This document shows, one piece after another, positions 35,014 to 44,540 of a stretch of DNA of 64,000 nucleotides (within the stretch, counting starts at the first letter, position 1; the number at the start of each line of letters is the position of its first letter). The notes under the pieces were generated by a model that was given only the letters and a program-made list of their open reading frames with translations, was not told the DNA's origin and made no database searches. The position numbers and the translations under genes are program-made. Source of the DNA: JAFGRU01 sp016934985 (GTDB taxonomy: Bacteria; Desulfobacterota; Desulfuromonadia; Desulfuromonadales; JAAYDE01); contig CAXXJQ010000006.1 in the NCBI GenBank assembly GCA_963665045.2, forward strand, positions 496,001-560,000, in the 5' to 3' direction.

Positions 35014-35050
35014 AAGGCGCGCCTGTCTCAATAATGAGACAAATGCGCCT
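35014..35050. promoter_or_regulatory. Two-part perfect palindrome, candidate upstream activator site
   Basis: AGGCGC-GCCT-GTCTCA-ATAA-TGAGAC-AAAT-GCGCCT: both arm pairs match perfectly (outer 6 bp, inner 6 bp). The inner 16-bp GTCTCA-N4-TGAGAC resembles the dyads bound by NtrC-family activators. The position, about 245 bp upstream of a sigma-54 promoter, fits an enhancer. It is not followed by a long T run, so a terminator is less likely. The rest of 34781-35311 holds no supported gene. Confidence 0.55.
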
Positions 35051-35311
35051 GACAATGTTTTTTCGAAGTTTTTTTAAAAAAAAGATTGGGGAAAAGGTTT
35101 TTGAGGGGAGCACTTCAGTGCCGGTTTAATAATTGGCCGGGCGGATGGGCATCAAGATTCTTCGCATAAGTTTAATATTTCATAGCCCGACAGAGAAAAA
35201 CCATCTTGGCCTCAACTCAGACTTCGTTATTCTTCACTTTTGAATATTTTGAAAAACAAAAAGTACCCGTGAGGCCATTGACATCTGAGGCCTGAACTCT
35301 TCTCTGGTCAG

Positions 35312-36655
35312 CTACCCATCATTCAAAAGGCCCAAAATCTGCTCGGTTTTCTGCAGCATAAGCCGCTCATCGTTCCGCGCTTCGACATTCAGGCGCAAAA
35401 CCGGTTCCGTGTTTGAACAACGGAGATTGAAACGCCAGTCGGCAAATTCCATCCCAAGACCATCTGTACGATCAATCCTTCCGCCCGGGAAAGCCGTTTC
35501 AACCCGCCGCATGGCAGACTGGGGATCTGACAACCTGCGATTGATTTCTCCGGATGCAGGATACAATGCTATCCTCTCCTTCACCAGGGTCGAAAGTGGC
35601 TTTCCGCTCTTTGAAAGTATCTCCGCGATAACCAGCCAGGGGATCATGCCGCTATCACAGTAAGCAAAGTCCCGGAAATAGTGGTGGGCACTCATTTCAC
35701 CGCCATAGACGGCATCTTCCATGCGCATGCGCTCCTTGATAAAAGCATGGCCGGTTTTGCACTGAACAGGTCGCCCTCCGAATTGCTTGACAATATCAAT
35801 GGTATTCCAGGTCAGACGGGGATCGTGGATAATGGCGGCACCTGAGTTTCTCTTTAAAAACATCTCAGCCAGCAAGCCGACCAGATAATAGCCTTCAATA
35901 AAATTCCCCAGTTCATCGAAGAGAAAACAACGGTCAAAGTCGCCATCCCAGGCGATGCCGAAATCAGCACCGTGCTTGCGCACCGCTTCAGAGGTCACAG
36001 AGCGATTCTCCGGCAGAAGAGGGTTGGGGATGCCATTGGGGAAAGTGCCATCAGGCTGATGCTGCACCCGAATAAACTCAAACGGCAGCCTCTCTGCCAA
36101 AAGGTCGAGCACAGGACCGGCACAACCATTGCCGCTGTTAACCACGATTTTCATGGGTTTCAGGTTAGAGACGTCCACATATCCCAAAAGGTGCTCAATG
36201 TAGGCGGCGCGATGTTCCAAATCCTGACATTGTCCAGGATTGCCCAAAGAATCGAGACCTAAATTTTCCGCCAATTTTTGAATTTCTTTCAGACCACTGT
36301 CACCACTGATCGGTCTTGCCCCCTCACGCACCAGCTTCATGCCGTTATAGTCCGCTGGATTGTGGCTGGCTGTCACCATAATGCCGCCATCCATTCGAAA
36401 ATGAAATGCGGCAAAATAGACTTCCTCCGTTCCACACAGGCCAATATCGTAGACATCCGTCCCCCCTGCCATCAATCCCCCCGAGAGGGCTTCAAGCAGT
36501 TTTTTGCTGGAAAGACGAACATCGCGCCCAACGACAACTCGGCCAGGTTTAAGCCACTCCGCATAGGCCCTGCCAATACGCCAGGCGATCTCTTCGTTCA
36601 GCTCATCCGGAACGCGGCCACGAATGTCATAAGCTTTAAAGCAGGAAGATCGCAA
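35312..36655 (-). CDS. manB: Phosphomannomutase/phosphoglucomutase
   Basis: About 447 residues from a TTG at 36655, which has AAGGA 8 nt upstream and gives the family N-terminus CFKAYDIRGRVPDEL. The enzyme interconverts hexose 6- and 1-phosphates for GDP-mannose and exopolysaccharide synthesis. The phosphoserine loop is GGIMVTASHNPADYNGMKL. The metal site is WDGDFDRCF. The sugar-binding loop is GGEMSAHHYF. The phosphate-binding loop is RCSNTEPVLRLNVEA. Upstream sequence in the same frame is dispersed repeat, not gene. It is paired with manC. Confidence 0.93.
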   Translation of the reverse strand: MRSSCFKAYDIRGRVPDELNEEIAWRIGRAYAEWLKPGRVVVGRDVRLSSKKLLEALSGGLMAGGTDVYDIGLCGTEEVYFAAFHFRMDGGIMVTASHNPADYNGMKLVREGARPISGDSGLKEIQKLAENLGLDSLGNPGQCQDLEHRAAYIEHLLGYVDVSNLKPMKIVVNSGNGCAGPVLDLLAERLPFEFIRVQHQPDGTFPNGIPNPLLPENRSVTSEAVRKHGADFGIAWDGDFDRCFLFDELGNFIEGYYLVGLLAEMFLKRNSGAAIIHDPRLTWNTIDIVKQFGGRPVQCKTGHAFIKERMRMEDAVYGGEMSAHHYFRDFAYCDSGMIPWLVIAEILSKSGKPLSTLVKERIALYPASGEINRRLSDPQSAMRRVETAFPGGRIDRTDGLGMEFADWRFNLRCSNTEPVLRLNVEARNDERLMLQKTEQILGLLNDG

Positions 36656-36899
36656 AATAAAAATCCTTTTTACCGCTGAGAACGCAGAGAGCGCCAAGAA
36701 AAACAAAAGAAAAAACTGGGATTAGCCACGAAAACACACGAACAAAACCTGAATTTACTGGGATAAAAGGGATGAACAGGATAAGGCTGATTTGGTTTGA
36801 AAGGCTTTACCCCGAAGGCTTTAAGGCTTTAAATCCCTTTTATCCTGTCAATCCCTGTTAATTTGTCTTTAAGGTTTTCTTCGCGTTCTCTGCGGTAAA
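36656..36899. repeat. Inverted pair of composite dispersed repeats R5-R4-R3 / R3-R5
   Basis: From left to right: ACCGCTGAGAACGCAGAGAG (R5 reversed), GATTAGCCACGAAAACACACG (R4 reversed) and GGGATAAAAGGGATGAACAGG (R3 reversed). Then come TTTTATCCTGTCAATCCCTG (R3 forward) and TCTTCGCGTTCTCTGCGGTA (R5 forward). Words at the two ends are inverted copies. No gene. Confidence 0.8.
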
Positions 36900-38330
36900 T
36901 CATGCCCGTCCGTAGTAATCCTCAAACCTCACAATATCGTCTTCCCCCAAATAGCTCCCTGACTGGATTTCAATCAGCTCAAGAGGGATAATACCGGGAT
37001 TTTCCAGCCTATGTTTTGTCCCAAGAGGGATATAAGTGCTCTGGTTTTCCGACAGCATTATTTCCTGGTCGCCGCAGACGACCCGCGCAGTACCCCGGAC
37101 CACCACCCAATGTTCAGCTCGATGGTGGTGCATTTGCAGTGAAAGGGTTGCACCGGGCTTGACGGTAATTCGTTTCACCTGGAAACGATCTGATATATCA
37201 ACGGTCTGATAGCTGCCCCAGGGGCGGTGGACTTTTACATGGCCAAAATATTCAGGCCTGTTTTCCCTTTTGAGTTGCTCGGCAATCTCCTTGACCCGCT
37301 GGGCCTGATCCTTATCTGCAACCAGAACCGCGTCGGATGTTTCCACCACCACAAGATTTTTTACCCCTACGGCAGCCACCAGCCGGTCACTGGAATATAA
37401 AAGATTATCCTGACAATCGCAGGTAACCACATCCCCATGCTTAACATTTCCGTTTTTATCGGGTTGGCCCAATTTCCATAAAGCATGCCAGGAGCCGACA
37501 TCATCCCAGCCTGCGTCCAGCGGGACCACCAGCCCTTTTCCGGTCTTCTCCATGACGGCATAATCAATGGACTCAGAGCGGCAACAGGAAAAAGCCGCTT
37601 CCCCAAGACGGATGAAATCCAAGTCAGCCTGGCTCGCGGAAAAGGCCTCACGACATGACAACAGAATGTCCGGACAATATCTCTCCAGCTCCTCCAGAAT
37701 GGTCGAGGCTTTGAATAAAAACATGCCGCTATTCCATGTATATTCCTCTGACGAGAGGTATTGCCGGGCGGTTTCCAAGTCCGGCTTTTCCACAAAGCAC
37801 TCCAATGAAAAAGCGTTAGATAAAGCCCCATCAGCAGTTTCAACCACAGTTTTACCACGACGAAGATAGCCATAACCGGTTTCGGGGCGATCTGGGATAA
37901 TACCAAAGGTTACCAACCCCCCTTCCTGGGCCAATCCCGCAGCGGTTTTCACAGCCGAACCAAACGCATTCAGATCGATCACCACATGATCAGAAGGCAT
38001 AATCGCCAGCACCGGATCATCCCCCTCACGAACAGCAAAGAGAGCTGCTATTGCCACCGCCGGAGCCGTGTTGCGCCCCATGGGTTCCAAAATAATGGCG
38101 GAAGGTTCTTGACTGATTTGCCTCAATTGTTCCGCGACAATAAAGCGGTGATCATCATTGCAGACAACCAAAGGGTTCACAACGTCCGGAAGTCCACGCA
38201 AACGCATAATGGTATTTTGCAGCAGCGATTTTTCATTGGTAAGAGGCAATAACTGTTTGGGGTACTGAGCTCTTGAAAGAGGCCAGAGCCGAGTACCGGA
38301 ACCACCGGAAAGAACGACAGGTAATAGCAT
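36900..38330 (-). CDS. manC: Mannose-1-phosphate guanylyltransferase/mannose-6-phosphate isomerase
   Basis: A 476-residue bifunctional AlgA/ManC-type enzyme of GDP-mannose synthesis. The nucleotidyltransferase domain has VVLSGGSGTRLWPLSRAQYPKQLLPL (signature GGSGTRLWP at about 9-17) and FVEKPDLETARQYL. The C-terminal cupin (about 365-470) has the type II isomerase motifs VKPGATLSLQMHHHRAEHWVVV and ENQSTYIPLGTKHRLENPG. The length is typical. It provides precursor for exopolysaccharide. Confidence 0.96.
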   Translation of the reverse strand: MLLPVVLSGGSGTRLWPLSRAQYPKQLLPLTNEKSLLQNTIMRLRGLPDVVNPLVVCNDDHRFIVAEQLRQISQEPSAIILEPMGRNTAPAVAIAALFAVREGDDPVLAIMPSDHVVIDLNAFGSAVKTAAGLAQEGGLVTFGIIPDRPETGYGYLRRGKTVVETADGALSNAFSLECFVEKPDLETARQYLSSEEYTWNSGMFLFKASTILEELERYCPDILLSCREAFSASQADLDFIRLGEAAFSCCRSESIDYAVMEKTGKGLVVPLDAGWDDVGSWHALWKLGQPDKNGNVKHGDVVTCDCQDNLLYSSDRLVAAVGVKNLVVVETSDAVLVADKDQAQRVKEIAEQLKRENRPEYFGHVKVHRPWGSYQTVDISDRFQVKRITVKPGATLSLQMHHHRAEHWVVVRGTARVVCGDQEIMLSENQSTYIPLGTKHRLENPGIIPLELIEIQSGSYLGEDDIVRFEDYYGRA

Positions 38331-38750
38331 CTTATCTCCTTGAAAAATTTAAAGACTTTTTAGCACAAGGACTCGTGCCGCTCCTGAGAAGGCATAGCTA
38401 CATAGAAAAAAAGCAACTCCACGCCAAGACGCAAAGAGCACCAAGAACGACAAAAGCAAAAACTGGGATTAGCCACGGACCCACACGAACAAAACCAAAC
38501 TGAAATTAACAGGGATTCATGGTATTAAGGGGATTTTTAAAAATCGTCAATTGTCAATGGTCCTTGGTGAATCGTCCCTTGTCAGTTGTCCGCGGTTATT
38601 TGTTTTTACCCATTGTTATTAGTTCGTGTGGGTCCGTGGCAAAAATCAAGGTTTCTGGGTGTTATCCCTTTTATCCTGTCCATCCCTGTTCAATTGTCTT
38701 TAAGATTTTCTTCGCGTCCTCTGCAATCTCTGCGGTAAAATGGCTTTTGT
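38331..38750. repeat. Intergenic mosaic of R5, R4, R3, R2 words in inverted arrangement
   Basis: Left half (38420-38530) carries R5, R4 and R3 in reverse orientation, e.g. GATTAGCCACGGACCCACACG. The middle (38545-38600) is R2 (GTCAATTGTCAATGGTCC). The right half (38610-38745) carries R4, R3 and R5 forward, e.g. TTCGTGTGGGTCCGTGGC and TTTATCCTGTCCATCCCTG. No gene. Confidence 0.8.
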
Positions 38751-40133
38751 TCAGGGTTGGTGGAGGCCGTGTTTTTTCATCAAATCATAAAGGGTGGGAC
38801 GGCTGACGCCCAGTTGCTCAGCCGCTTTGACGACATTGCCTTTCTGTTTTTCCAAAGCTGCAACAACCATTTCCTTTTCGACGCGCTCTTTTGCTTCTTT
38901 TAACGTCAGTATTTTGCTATCTTTTTCAACCTGACTGGGCTCGTTTGTTCTTTCGACAGTCACAAAATCCAGGTCACCGGGTTCGATAATGGTGGACTCG
39001 GCCATAATGACAGCCCTTTTCACCCTGTTTTCCAATTCTCTGACATTGCCCGGCCAGGAATATTCTTCCAATCGGTTCAAAGCTGCCATGCTGAAACTGC
39101 GAACCCTTTTATTCAAGGCTTCACTAAAACGCCGGAGAAATAGATGGGCCAGGAAGAGAATGTCTTTCCCCCTTTCCCGTAGAGGAGGAAGGTTAATTTT
39201 GACAACACCGATTCTGTAAAAAAGGTCTTCCCGAAACTTTCCTTCTTCAATAGCCTGCTGAGTATCAATGTTGGTTGCCGAAATAATTCTGGCATCAACG
39301 TCAATGTTATCCCTTCCTCCGACCCGCTGAATAACTTTCTCCTGAAGAAAACGCAATACTTTCACCTGCAACGACAAGGGCATTTCGCCGATTTCATCAA
39401 GAAAGAGAGTGCCGCCATGGGCAAATTCAAATTTACCCTGAACCCGTCCATGGGCGCCGGTAAAAGAGCCTTTTTCGTGCCCGAACAGCTCGGATTCGAG
39501 AAGGTTTTCAGGAATGGCGCCACAATTAATAGGAATGAATGATCCGTTTTTTCTTTGACTCTTCTGGTGGATGGCACTTGCAACCATCTCTTTTCCGGTC
39601 CCACTTTCTCCCAGGATAAGGACAGGGGCATCACTGGAAGAAACCTTATTTATTGTTGTGAACACTTCGACCATTTTGGGGCATTGACCAAAAATACCCT
39701 GAAGTTCCATACCCTCTTCGGAAAGCGCGGAATGAAGCTGCCGATTTTCCTCTTCCAACTTCCCAAGGTTAAAAGCACGGCTTAAAATAACTTTTAATTC
39801 ATCCAGATTAATTGGCTTGGGGTAATAATCATAGGCTCCCATCCGAATAGCACGGAGAGCACTTTCTCTCTCCTCATTGCCCGTCAGCATGATGACTTTG
39901 GTTTGGGGCGCCTGCTGCATAATAGCTTCCAAACAACGAAAACCCTCGATAGAGCCCTCGGCATCAGGAGGGAGGCCAAGGTCAAGGGTCACAACCTTGG
40001 GCTGGTGGCTTTCAAAAAGAGAGAGCGCCTCGGAAACATTCCCGGCAAGTAAAATCTTATAGTCTTTCCCGAGGCCCCATTTCAGTTGTTTCTGAATCTC
40101 TTCATTGTCCTCGACGGTAAGAAGTATTTCCAT
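38751..40133 (-). CDS. prsR: PrsR-type sigma-54 response regulator (PEP-CTERM-box regulator family)
   Basis: 460 residues. The receiver domain (about 1-120) has phospho-acceptor Asp51 (VVTLDLGLPPDAEG). The AAA+ sigma-54 activation domain (about 145-385) has Walker A GESGTGKE, the sigma-54 contact loop as GSFTGA instead of GAFTGA, and Walker B GGTLFLDEIGEM. The C-terminal Fis-type helix-turn-helix is NVVKAAEQLGVSRPTLYDLMKKHG. It is colinear with PrsR of exosortase/PEP-CTERM systems; its partner kinase PrsK is encoded at 45872-47938. The sigma-54 promoters at 32 and 34.8 kb are candidate targets. Confidence 0.92.
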   Translation of the reverse strand: MEILLTVEDNEEIQKQLKWGLGKDYKILLAGNVSEALSLFESHQPKVVTLDLGLPPDAEGSIEGFRCLEAIMQQAPQTKVIMLTGNEERESALRAIRMGAYDYYPKPINLDELKVILSRAFNLGKLEEENRQLHSALSEEGMELQGIFGQCPKMVEVFTTINKVSSSDAPVLILGESGTGKEMVASAIHQKSQRKNGSFIPINCGAIPENLLESELFGHEKGSFTGAHGRVQGKFEFAHGGTLFLDEIGEMPLSLQVKVLRFLQEKVIQRVGGRDNIDVDARIISATNIDTQQAIEEGKFREDLFYRIGVVKINLPPLRERGKDILFLAHLFLRRFSEALNKRVRSFSMAALNRLEEYSWPGNVRELENRVKRAVIMAESTIIEPGDLDFVTVERTNEPSQVEKDSKILTLKEAKERVEKEMVVAALEKQKGNVVKAAEQLGVSRPTLYDLMKKHGLHQP

Positions 40134-40380
40134 TTAAGTTCACTCCGGTTGAAAAAAGCGAACGCTTTTTTCAAGGTTGTTAGGCCAAAGGCTGAAGACT
40201 GTTAAAATCAGGGCCTTAGGTAATAGGCTGAAGGCTTTTAGAAAAACCTTCCAACATTCTTGCAGCTGGTCTTCGCGAATACTCGCTGGTTTTCAACCAA
40301 TGACCATTGAACAATGACCATTGACATTTTTATTGTTTTTCCTTAAGCCCTCGGCCTAATAGCCTTCAGTCTTTTCATCT
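40134..40380. repeat. Intergenic R1, R6 and R2 words upstream of prsR
   Basis: R1-type words GCCAAAGGCTGAAGACTG (40183) and CCTAATAGCCTTCAGTC (40354) are present. R6 (AACCTTCCAACATTCTTGCA, 40241, continuing to CTGGTTTTCAACC) matches 45780-45838. R2 (CCAATGACCATTG) is at 40297. No gene and no clear promoter. Confidence 0.7.
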
Positions 40381-40926
40381 TCAGCCCTCTAATTCAACAT
40401 CTTTAAGCAAAGGAGCCTGCTGGTCTTTTTGAGAAACTATGACATTCCCTTTAGCAGGCCAATCGATAGCCAGATCAGGGTCATTCCAGATAATACTACG
40501 TTCATATTGCGGAGCGTAATAGGATGTTGTTTTGTACTCAAACTCGGCCACTTCGGAAAGAACCAAAAATCCGTGAGCAAAACCTTCCGGGATCCAAATT
40601 TGTCTTTTGTTCTCTGCAGATAAATTCATTCCCACCCAGGTACCGAAAGTATTCGAGCCCCGTCGAAGATCAACCGCAACATCAAAAACCTCACCCACAA
40701 CACAATGGACCAGTTTCCCCTGCGGTTGCGTGATTTGAAAATGGAGGCCTCGCAAAACACCTTTGAGCGACCTGGAATGATTATCCTGAACAAAGGTTGT
40801 CTTTAATCCGGTCTTTTCTTCCCATACTTTCTGGTTAAAGCTTTCGTAAAAAAAACCTCGTTCATCTTCATATACCCTGGGCTCAATAACGAGAACATCG
40901 GGAATTTCAGTTGGGATAACATTCAC
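40381..40926 (-). CDS. rfbC: dTDP-4-dehydrorhamnose 3,5-epimerase
   Basis: A 181-residue cupin-fold epimerase, third step of dTDP-L-rhamnose synthesis. RGFFYESFNQKVW, the catalytic His in LRGLHFQITQPQGKLV (about 60-75) and WIPEGFAHGFLVLSE are diagnostic. The start is GTG at 40926, one base after the rfbA stop, with AGGAG 7 nt upstream. Longer frames run into rfbA. Confidence 0.96.
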   Translation of the reverse strand: MNVIPTEIPDVLVIEPRVYEDERGFFYESFNQKVWEEKTGLKTTFVQDNHSRSLKGVLRGLHFQITQPQGKLVHCVVGEVFDVAVDLRRGSNTFGTWVGMNLSAENKRQIWIPEGFAHGFLVLSEVAEFEYKTTSYYAPQYERSIIWNDPDLAIDWPAKGNVIVSQKDQQAPLLKDVELEG

Positions 40927-40927
40927 C

Positions 40928-41806
40928 TTAGAACTCCTCCGCCAACACTTTTTCAAGATATTCCCGGTAACTGGATTTCGGTGTTTCTTCAATCAACCTT
41001 TGCATTCCATCTTTATCTATTAATCCCTTCCGAAGGGCAATCTCTTCAAGGCATGCAATTTTTACCCCCTGGCGAGCCTCCAAAGTGCCGATAAAATGGC
41101 TGGCCTCCAATAAGCTCACATGGGTGCCGGTATCCAACCAGGCAATGCCCCGGCCAAGCTTTTCAACCTTTAACTGGTTGCGGCACAAATATTCCCGATT
41201 GACATCCGTAATTTCAAGTTCTCCGCGCCCGGAAGGGGTCAGATTTCTGGTTATCTCCACAACATGGTTGTCGTAGAGGTATAAACCCGGAACAGCATAA
41301 TGGGATTTAGGACGGGATGGTTTTTCTTCAATACTGACGACACGCCCTGACTTGTCAAACTCAACAATTCCATAACGTTGAGGATCACTGACAGGATACC
41401 CAAAAACCAAACCTCCTTCGCGAAAATCCCCGGCAATCTTGTCCAACCCGATTTTTCCATAAAACAGATTGTCTCCAAGAATCAGGCATACCGGATCATT
41501 GCCGATAAACTTTTCCCCAATCAAAAACGCCTGGGCGATTCCTTTCGGCTCGGGCTGGACTTCATAAGAAATACTTATCCCCAGACGCTTACCATCTCCG
41601 AGAAGGGACTCAAAACGGGGAACATCCTGAGGGGTGGATATAATCAGGATGTTGTCGATTCCTGCCAGCATAAGAGTGGCAAGGGGATAGTAGATCATCG
41701 GTTTATCATAAACCGGTTGAAGCTGTTTGCTGGCCACCAGAGTAAGTGGAAACAAACGGCTCCCGGCACCTCCAGCCAAAATGATACCTTTTTTTATCCC
41801 GGACAT
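40928..41806 (-). CDS. rfbA: Glucose-1-phosphate thymidylyltransferase
   Basis: A 292-residue enzyme making dTDP-glucose, first step of the rhamnose pathway. The nucleotide-binding motif is GIILAGGAGSRLFPLT (about 7-22). PMIYYPLATLMLAGI and EKPSRPKSHYAVPGLYLYD are family hallmarks. It is separated by 1 bp from rfbC. A 228-bp non-coding gap, in which I see no gene or clear signal, separates it from rfbD. Confidence 0.96.
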   Translation of the reverse strand: MSGIKKGIILAGGAGSRLFPLTLVASKQLQPVYDKPMIYYPLATLMLAGIDNILIISTPQDVPRFESLLGDGKRLGISISYEVQPEPKGIAQAFLIGEKFIGNDPVCLILGDNLFYGKIGLDKIAGDFREGGLVFGYPVSDPQRYGIVEFDKSGRVVSIEEKPSRPKSHYAVPGLYLYDNHVVEITRNLTPSGRGELEITDVNREYLCRNQLKVEKLGRGIAWLDTGTHVSLLEASHFIGTLEARQGVKIACLEEIALRKGLIDKDGMQRLIEETPKSSYREYLEKVLAEEF

Positions 41807-42034
41807 AATGGTGTCAACCCCTTTTGAAATATTTGAAAATGAAACGAAAAATCAGAAAAATAATTTTTAAAAACCCTCCAAAACTGTTGATCTTTGCGCA
41901 ACCAATCTGACCTGGGGAATTATCGTAAGGGAAGTGAAATCGAGAACAGATTGCCGCCCTTTGGAGAGCAAACAACATTACTATTTATTAAAATTTTACG
42001 GCAATATGGGCCGATTTAATATTTTGCGATAGAT

Positions 42035-42964
42035 TTATCCCTGAGTCTGACAGGTACCTGCGTTTTTTTGGATTAAAAAATATTTGCGAAGGCTTTCGGT
42101 CCAAAAAGGAATATCGCCACCCGTGGCCGAAATATATTTTTGTTTGCACAAAACGGAATAGGCCGGCCTCCTGGCGGGAAGAGGGAAGTCTTCAGTCGCA
42201 ATGGGAACAATCCGTTTTACTTTCAAGGGCCGGCCATTTTTTTTCAACAAAGAAACGATCTCGCAGGCAAACTCATACCAGGAACAGGCACCCTGATTGG
42301 AGAAATGATACAATCCATAAGGACAGCCCCCCTGGTGGGTTCTTTTCTCCAACGCAAGCAAATTAAATATTGCGCCGGCCAAATCCTCCGTGTAGGTGGG
42401 CGTTCCCCGCTGATCGGCCACTATTCGCAGTTCCTCCCGCTCCCGGGCCAGCCGTGAGATGGTTTCAACAAAGTTCTTGCCACCGGGGCCGAAAAGCCAA
42501 CTGGTCCTGATAATAAAATACTTTTCAAGACCGCTCTTAATTACCTCTATCTCCCCTTGAAGTTTGGAACAACCATACACCGAGAGAGGACCAGGCTTGT
42601 CTTCTTCAAGGTAAGGGGAGCTGTTTTTTCCATCAAAAACGAAATCCGTTGAAATATGGACCAATGTGGCGGAATATTTCCTGGCTGCAGAAGCCAGCAA
42701 AGCCGGGCCTTCTCCATTAACTTGAAAGGCAGTTCTTTCATCGCTTTCCGCGCCATCGACATTCGTGTAGGCAGCGCAGTTGATAATAACATCGGGCACG
42801 ACCTCCTCCATAGCAGCAGCCACGGAGGAATGATCCGTCAGGTCGAGACGGCGATGGCCCAAGGGGTAAACGGCAAAATCCTTCGGCGCCAAAGCCTGTA
42901 TCATCCGCCCCAGCATTCCACCGGCACCGACAAGTGCCAAACGCCTTTTTTCCGGAAAACCCAT
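42035..42964 (-). CDS. rfbD: dTDP-4-dehydrorhamnose reductase
   Basis: A 309-residue short-chain dehydrogenase giving dTDP-L-rhamnose. The Rossmann motif is LVGAGGMLGRMIQAL (about 11-25). VHISTDFVFDG precedes the catalytic YGCSKLQGE (about 130-138). The N-terminus is a few residues longer than usual. It lies 53 nt after rfbB. Confidence 0.95.
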   Translation of the reverse strand: MGFPEKRRLALVGAGGMLGRMIQALAPKDFAVYPLGHRRLDLTDHSSVAAAMEEVVPDVIINCAAYTNVDGAESDERTAFQVNGEGPALLASAARKYSATLVHISTDFVFDGKNSSPYLEEDKPGPLSVYGCSKLQGEIEVIKSGLEKYFIIRTSWLFGPGGKNFVETISRLAREREELRIVADQRGTPTYTEDLAGAIFNLLALEKRTHQGGCPYGLYHFSNQGACSWYEFACEIVSLLKKNGRPLKVKRIVPIATEDFPLPARRPAYSVLCKQKYISATGGDIPFWTESLRKYFLIQKNAGTCQTQG

Positions 42965-43017
42965 TGGTAATTAAAACCTTTTTTCCTTGCCGTAAATTAA
43001 CCCGACTTGAGTCAGGC

Positions 43018-44085
43018 TCATAACCGATTTTCATACATTTCCGAATAGTATTGCCGATAAGAACCATTCACTATGTCAGCAATCCATTCGGAATTATCCA
43101 GGTACCAATCAACAGTTTGCCTGATGCCGGTCTCAAAATCCATTTCCGGCTCCCAACCCAACTCCTCTTTAATCTTTGTTGCATCTATAGCATATCGCCG
43201 GTCATGACCGGCACGATCACGCACGAACCGTATGAGAGAACGTCGGTCTTTACTGGAGGGAAGCAGTCCCAGTTTTTCATCAAGAATATCGCAGATTGTC
43301 CCAACAACCTCTATATTCTGTTTTTCCGAATTCCCGCCGATATTGTAAGTTTCCCCGACCGTACCTTTTTTAAGAACCATCGAAATAGCCCGACAGTGAT
43401 CGGCCACAAAAAGCCAATCCCTGACATTCTTGCCATCTCCATAAACCGGAAGCTCTTTACCATGCCGGGCGTTATGGATAATCAAGGGAATCAATTTTTC
43501 CGGAAACTGAAACGGTCCGTAATTATTGGAACAGTTGGTCGTTAGGGTGGGAAGCCCATAAGTATGGAAATAAGCACTGACCAGATGGTCGGAGGACGCT
43601 TTGCTGGCCGAATAAGGCGAGCGGGGATCATAGGAGGTGGTTTCCTTGAAATATCCCTTTTCCCCCAGCGAGCCGTAAACCTCGTCGGTACTCACGTGAA
43701 TAAACCTGGAAGTCTTCCCGCGCCCAGCCCCCAGCCAAACCTCCCGGGCTGCTTCCAAAAGATTAAATGTCCCAAAAATGTTTGTCTGAATAAATTCGGC
43801 GGGTCCGGAAATACTTCGGTCAACATGAGATTCAGCGGCAAAATGGACTACCGCGTCAACACCTTCATCGGAAAAAATTTCTTTTACCAGCTTTTGGTCG
43901 CAAATATCCCCTTTGATAAAAAGATAGCGGGGATCAGTCTCCAGGTCAGACAAATTTTTCGGATTTCCCGCATAAGTCAGTTTGTCCAGATTGATGAGCC
44001 GGATATCCGGCTCATGCTCCAACATGAAACGTACAAAATTCGAGCCGATAAAGCCGCAACCACCCGTAACCAATAAACATCTCAT
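43018..44085 (-). CDS. rfbB: dTDP-glucose 4,6-dehydratase
   Basis: A 355-residue extended SDR enzyme. The NAD motif is LLVTGGCGFIGSNFVR at the N-terminus, and the catalytic region is VSTDEVYGSLGEKGYF then YSASKASSDHL. The start is ATG at 44085 with GGGAG upstream. It is the first gene of rfbBDAC and supplies the dTDP-rhamnose branch for surface polysaccharide. Confidence 0.96.
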   Translation of the reverse strand: MRCLLVTGGCGFIGSNFVRFMLEHEPDIRLINLDKLTYAGNPKNLSDLETDPRYLFIKGDICDQKLVKEIFSDEGVDAVVHFAAESHVDRSISGPAEFIQTNIFGTFNLLEAAREVWLGAGRGKTSRFIHVSTDEVYGSLGEKGYFKETTSYDPRSPYSASKASSDHLVSAYFHTYGLPTLTTNCSNNYGPFQFPEKLIPLIIHNARHGKELPVYGDGKNVRDWLFVADHCRAISMVLKKGTVGETYNIGGNSEKQNIEVVGTICDILDEKLGLLPSSKDRRSLIRFVRDRAGHDRRYAIDATKIKEELGWEPEMDFETGIRQTVDWYLDNSEWIADIVNGSYRQYYSEMYENRL

Positions 44086-44213
44086 GTTTTTTCTCCCGAC
44101 ATGAAAAAATACCAAAAGTGGTTTTCATTGGAGAACAGGCTGTTTGAAAGCAGGTAATTAGTTTGAAGGCTGTTGTTTTAGGGGTTTAGTCCGAAGGCTG
44201 ATATGGTTGTCAG

Positions 44214-44540
44214 TTGTCAATAGAATAAACACGTCCCCGCCCTTGCTTTTCAGGGTTTTTGCCTTGTTTGTTACCCCAGGGCACAGGCAGAGACGGGATC
44301 TGGTGACGACGTTTGATCACTCTGATATGCGCGGGTTGGATACCGCATGACTTGGCTTCGTCGTGGAGCTGCCTCGCTCTGAAGTCGGAAATTCGGCGTT
44401 TTGGCCTTATTCGCACAGCCTTCTCGAGGGTTCTCCTGAACGTGATCGCGTCTCTGGCTCTGACCTGGGATGTATTTTATGCAGGTTTCTCGCTGCCTCC
44501 TTGCTGGATTTTTTTAAACGTCGATCTTTGATATAAATTG
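44214..44540 (-). ncRNA. Candidate bridge RNA region of IS110 copy 2
   Basis: Same sequence as the region described for copy 1. Here both halves of the restored target are matched by internal segments: ACTTCAG equals the left target and GAAGGCT complements the right target. This is the clearer of the two cases for guide pairing. Confidence 0.5.

Noticed and set aside
35200..35300. GGCCTCA...TGAGGCC inverted repeat after manB
   Set aside because: Arms are far apart and partly repeated again downstream; no T run, so not called as a terminator.
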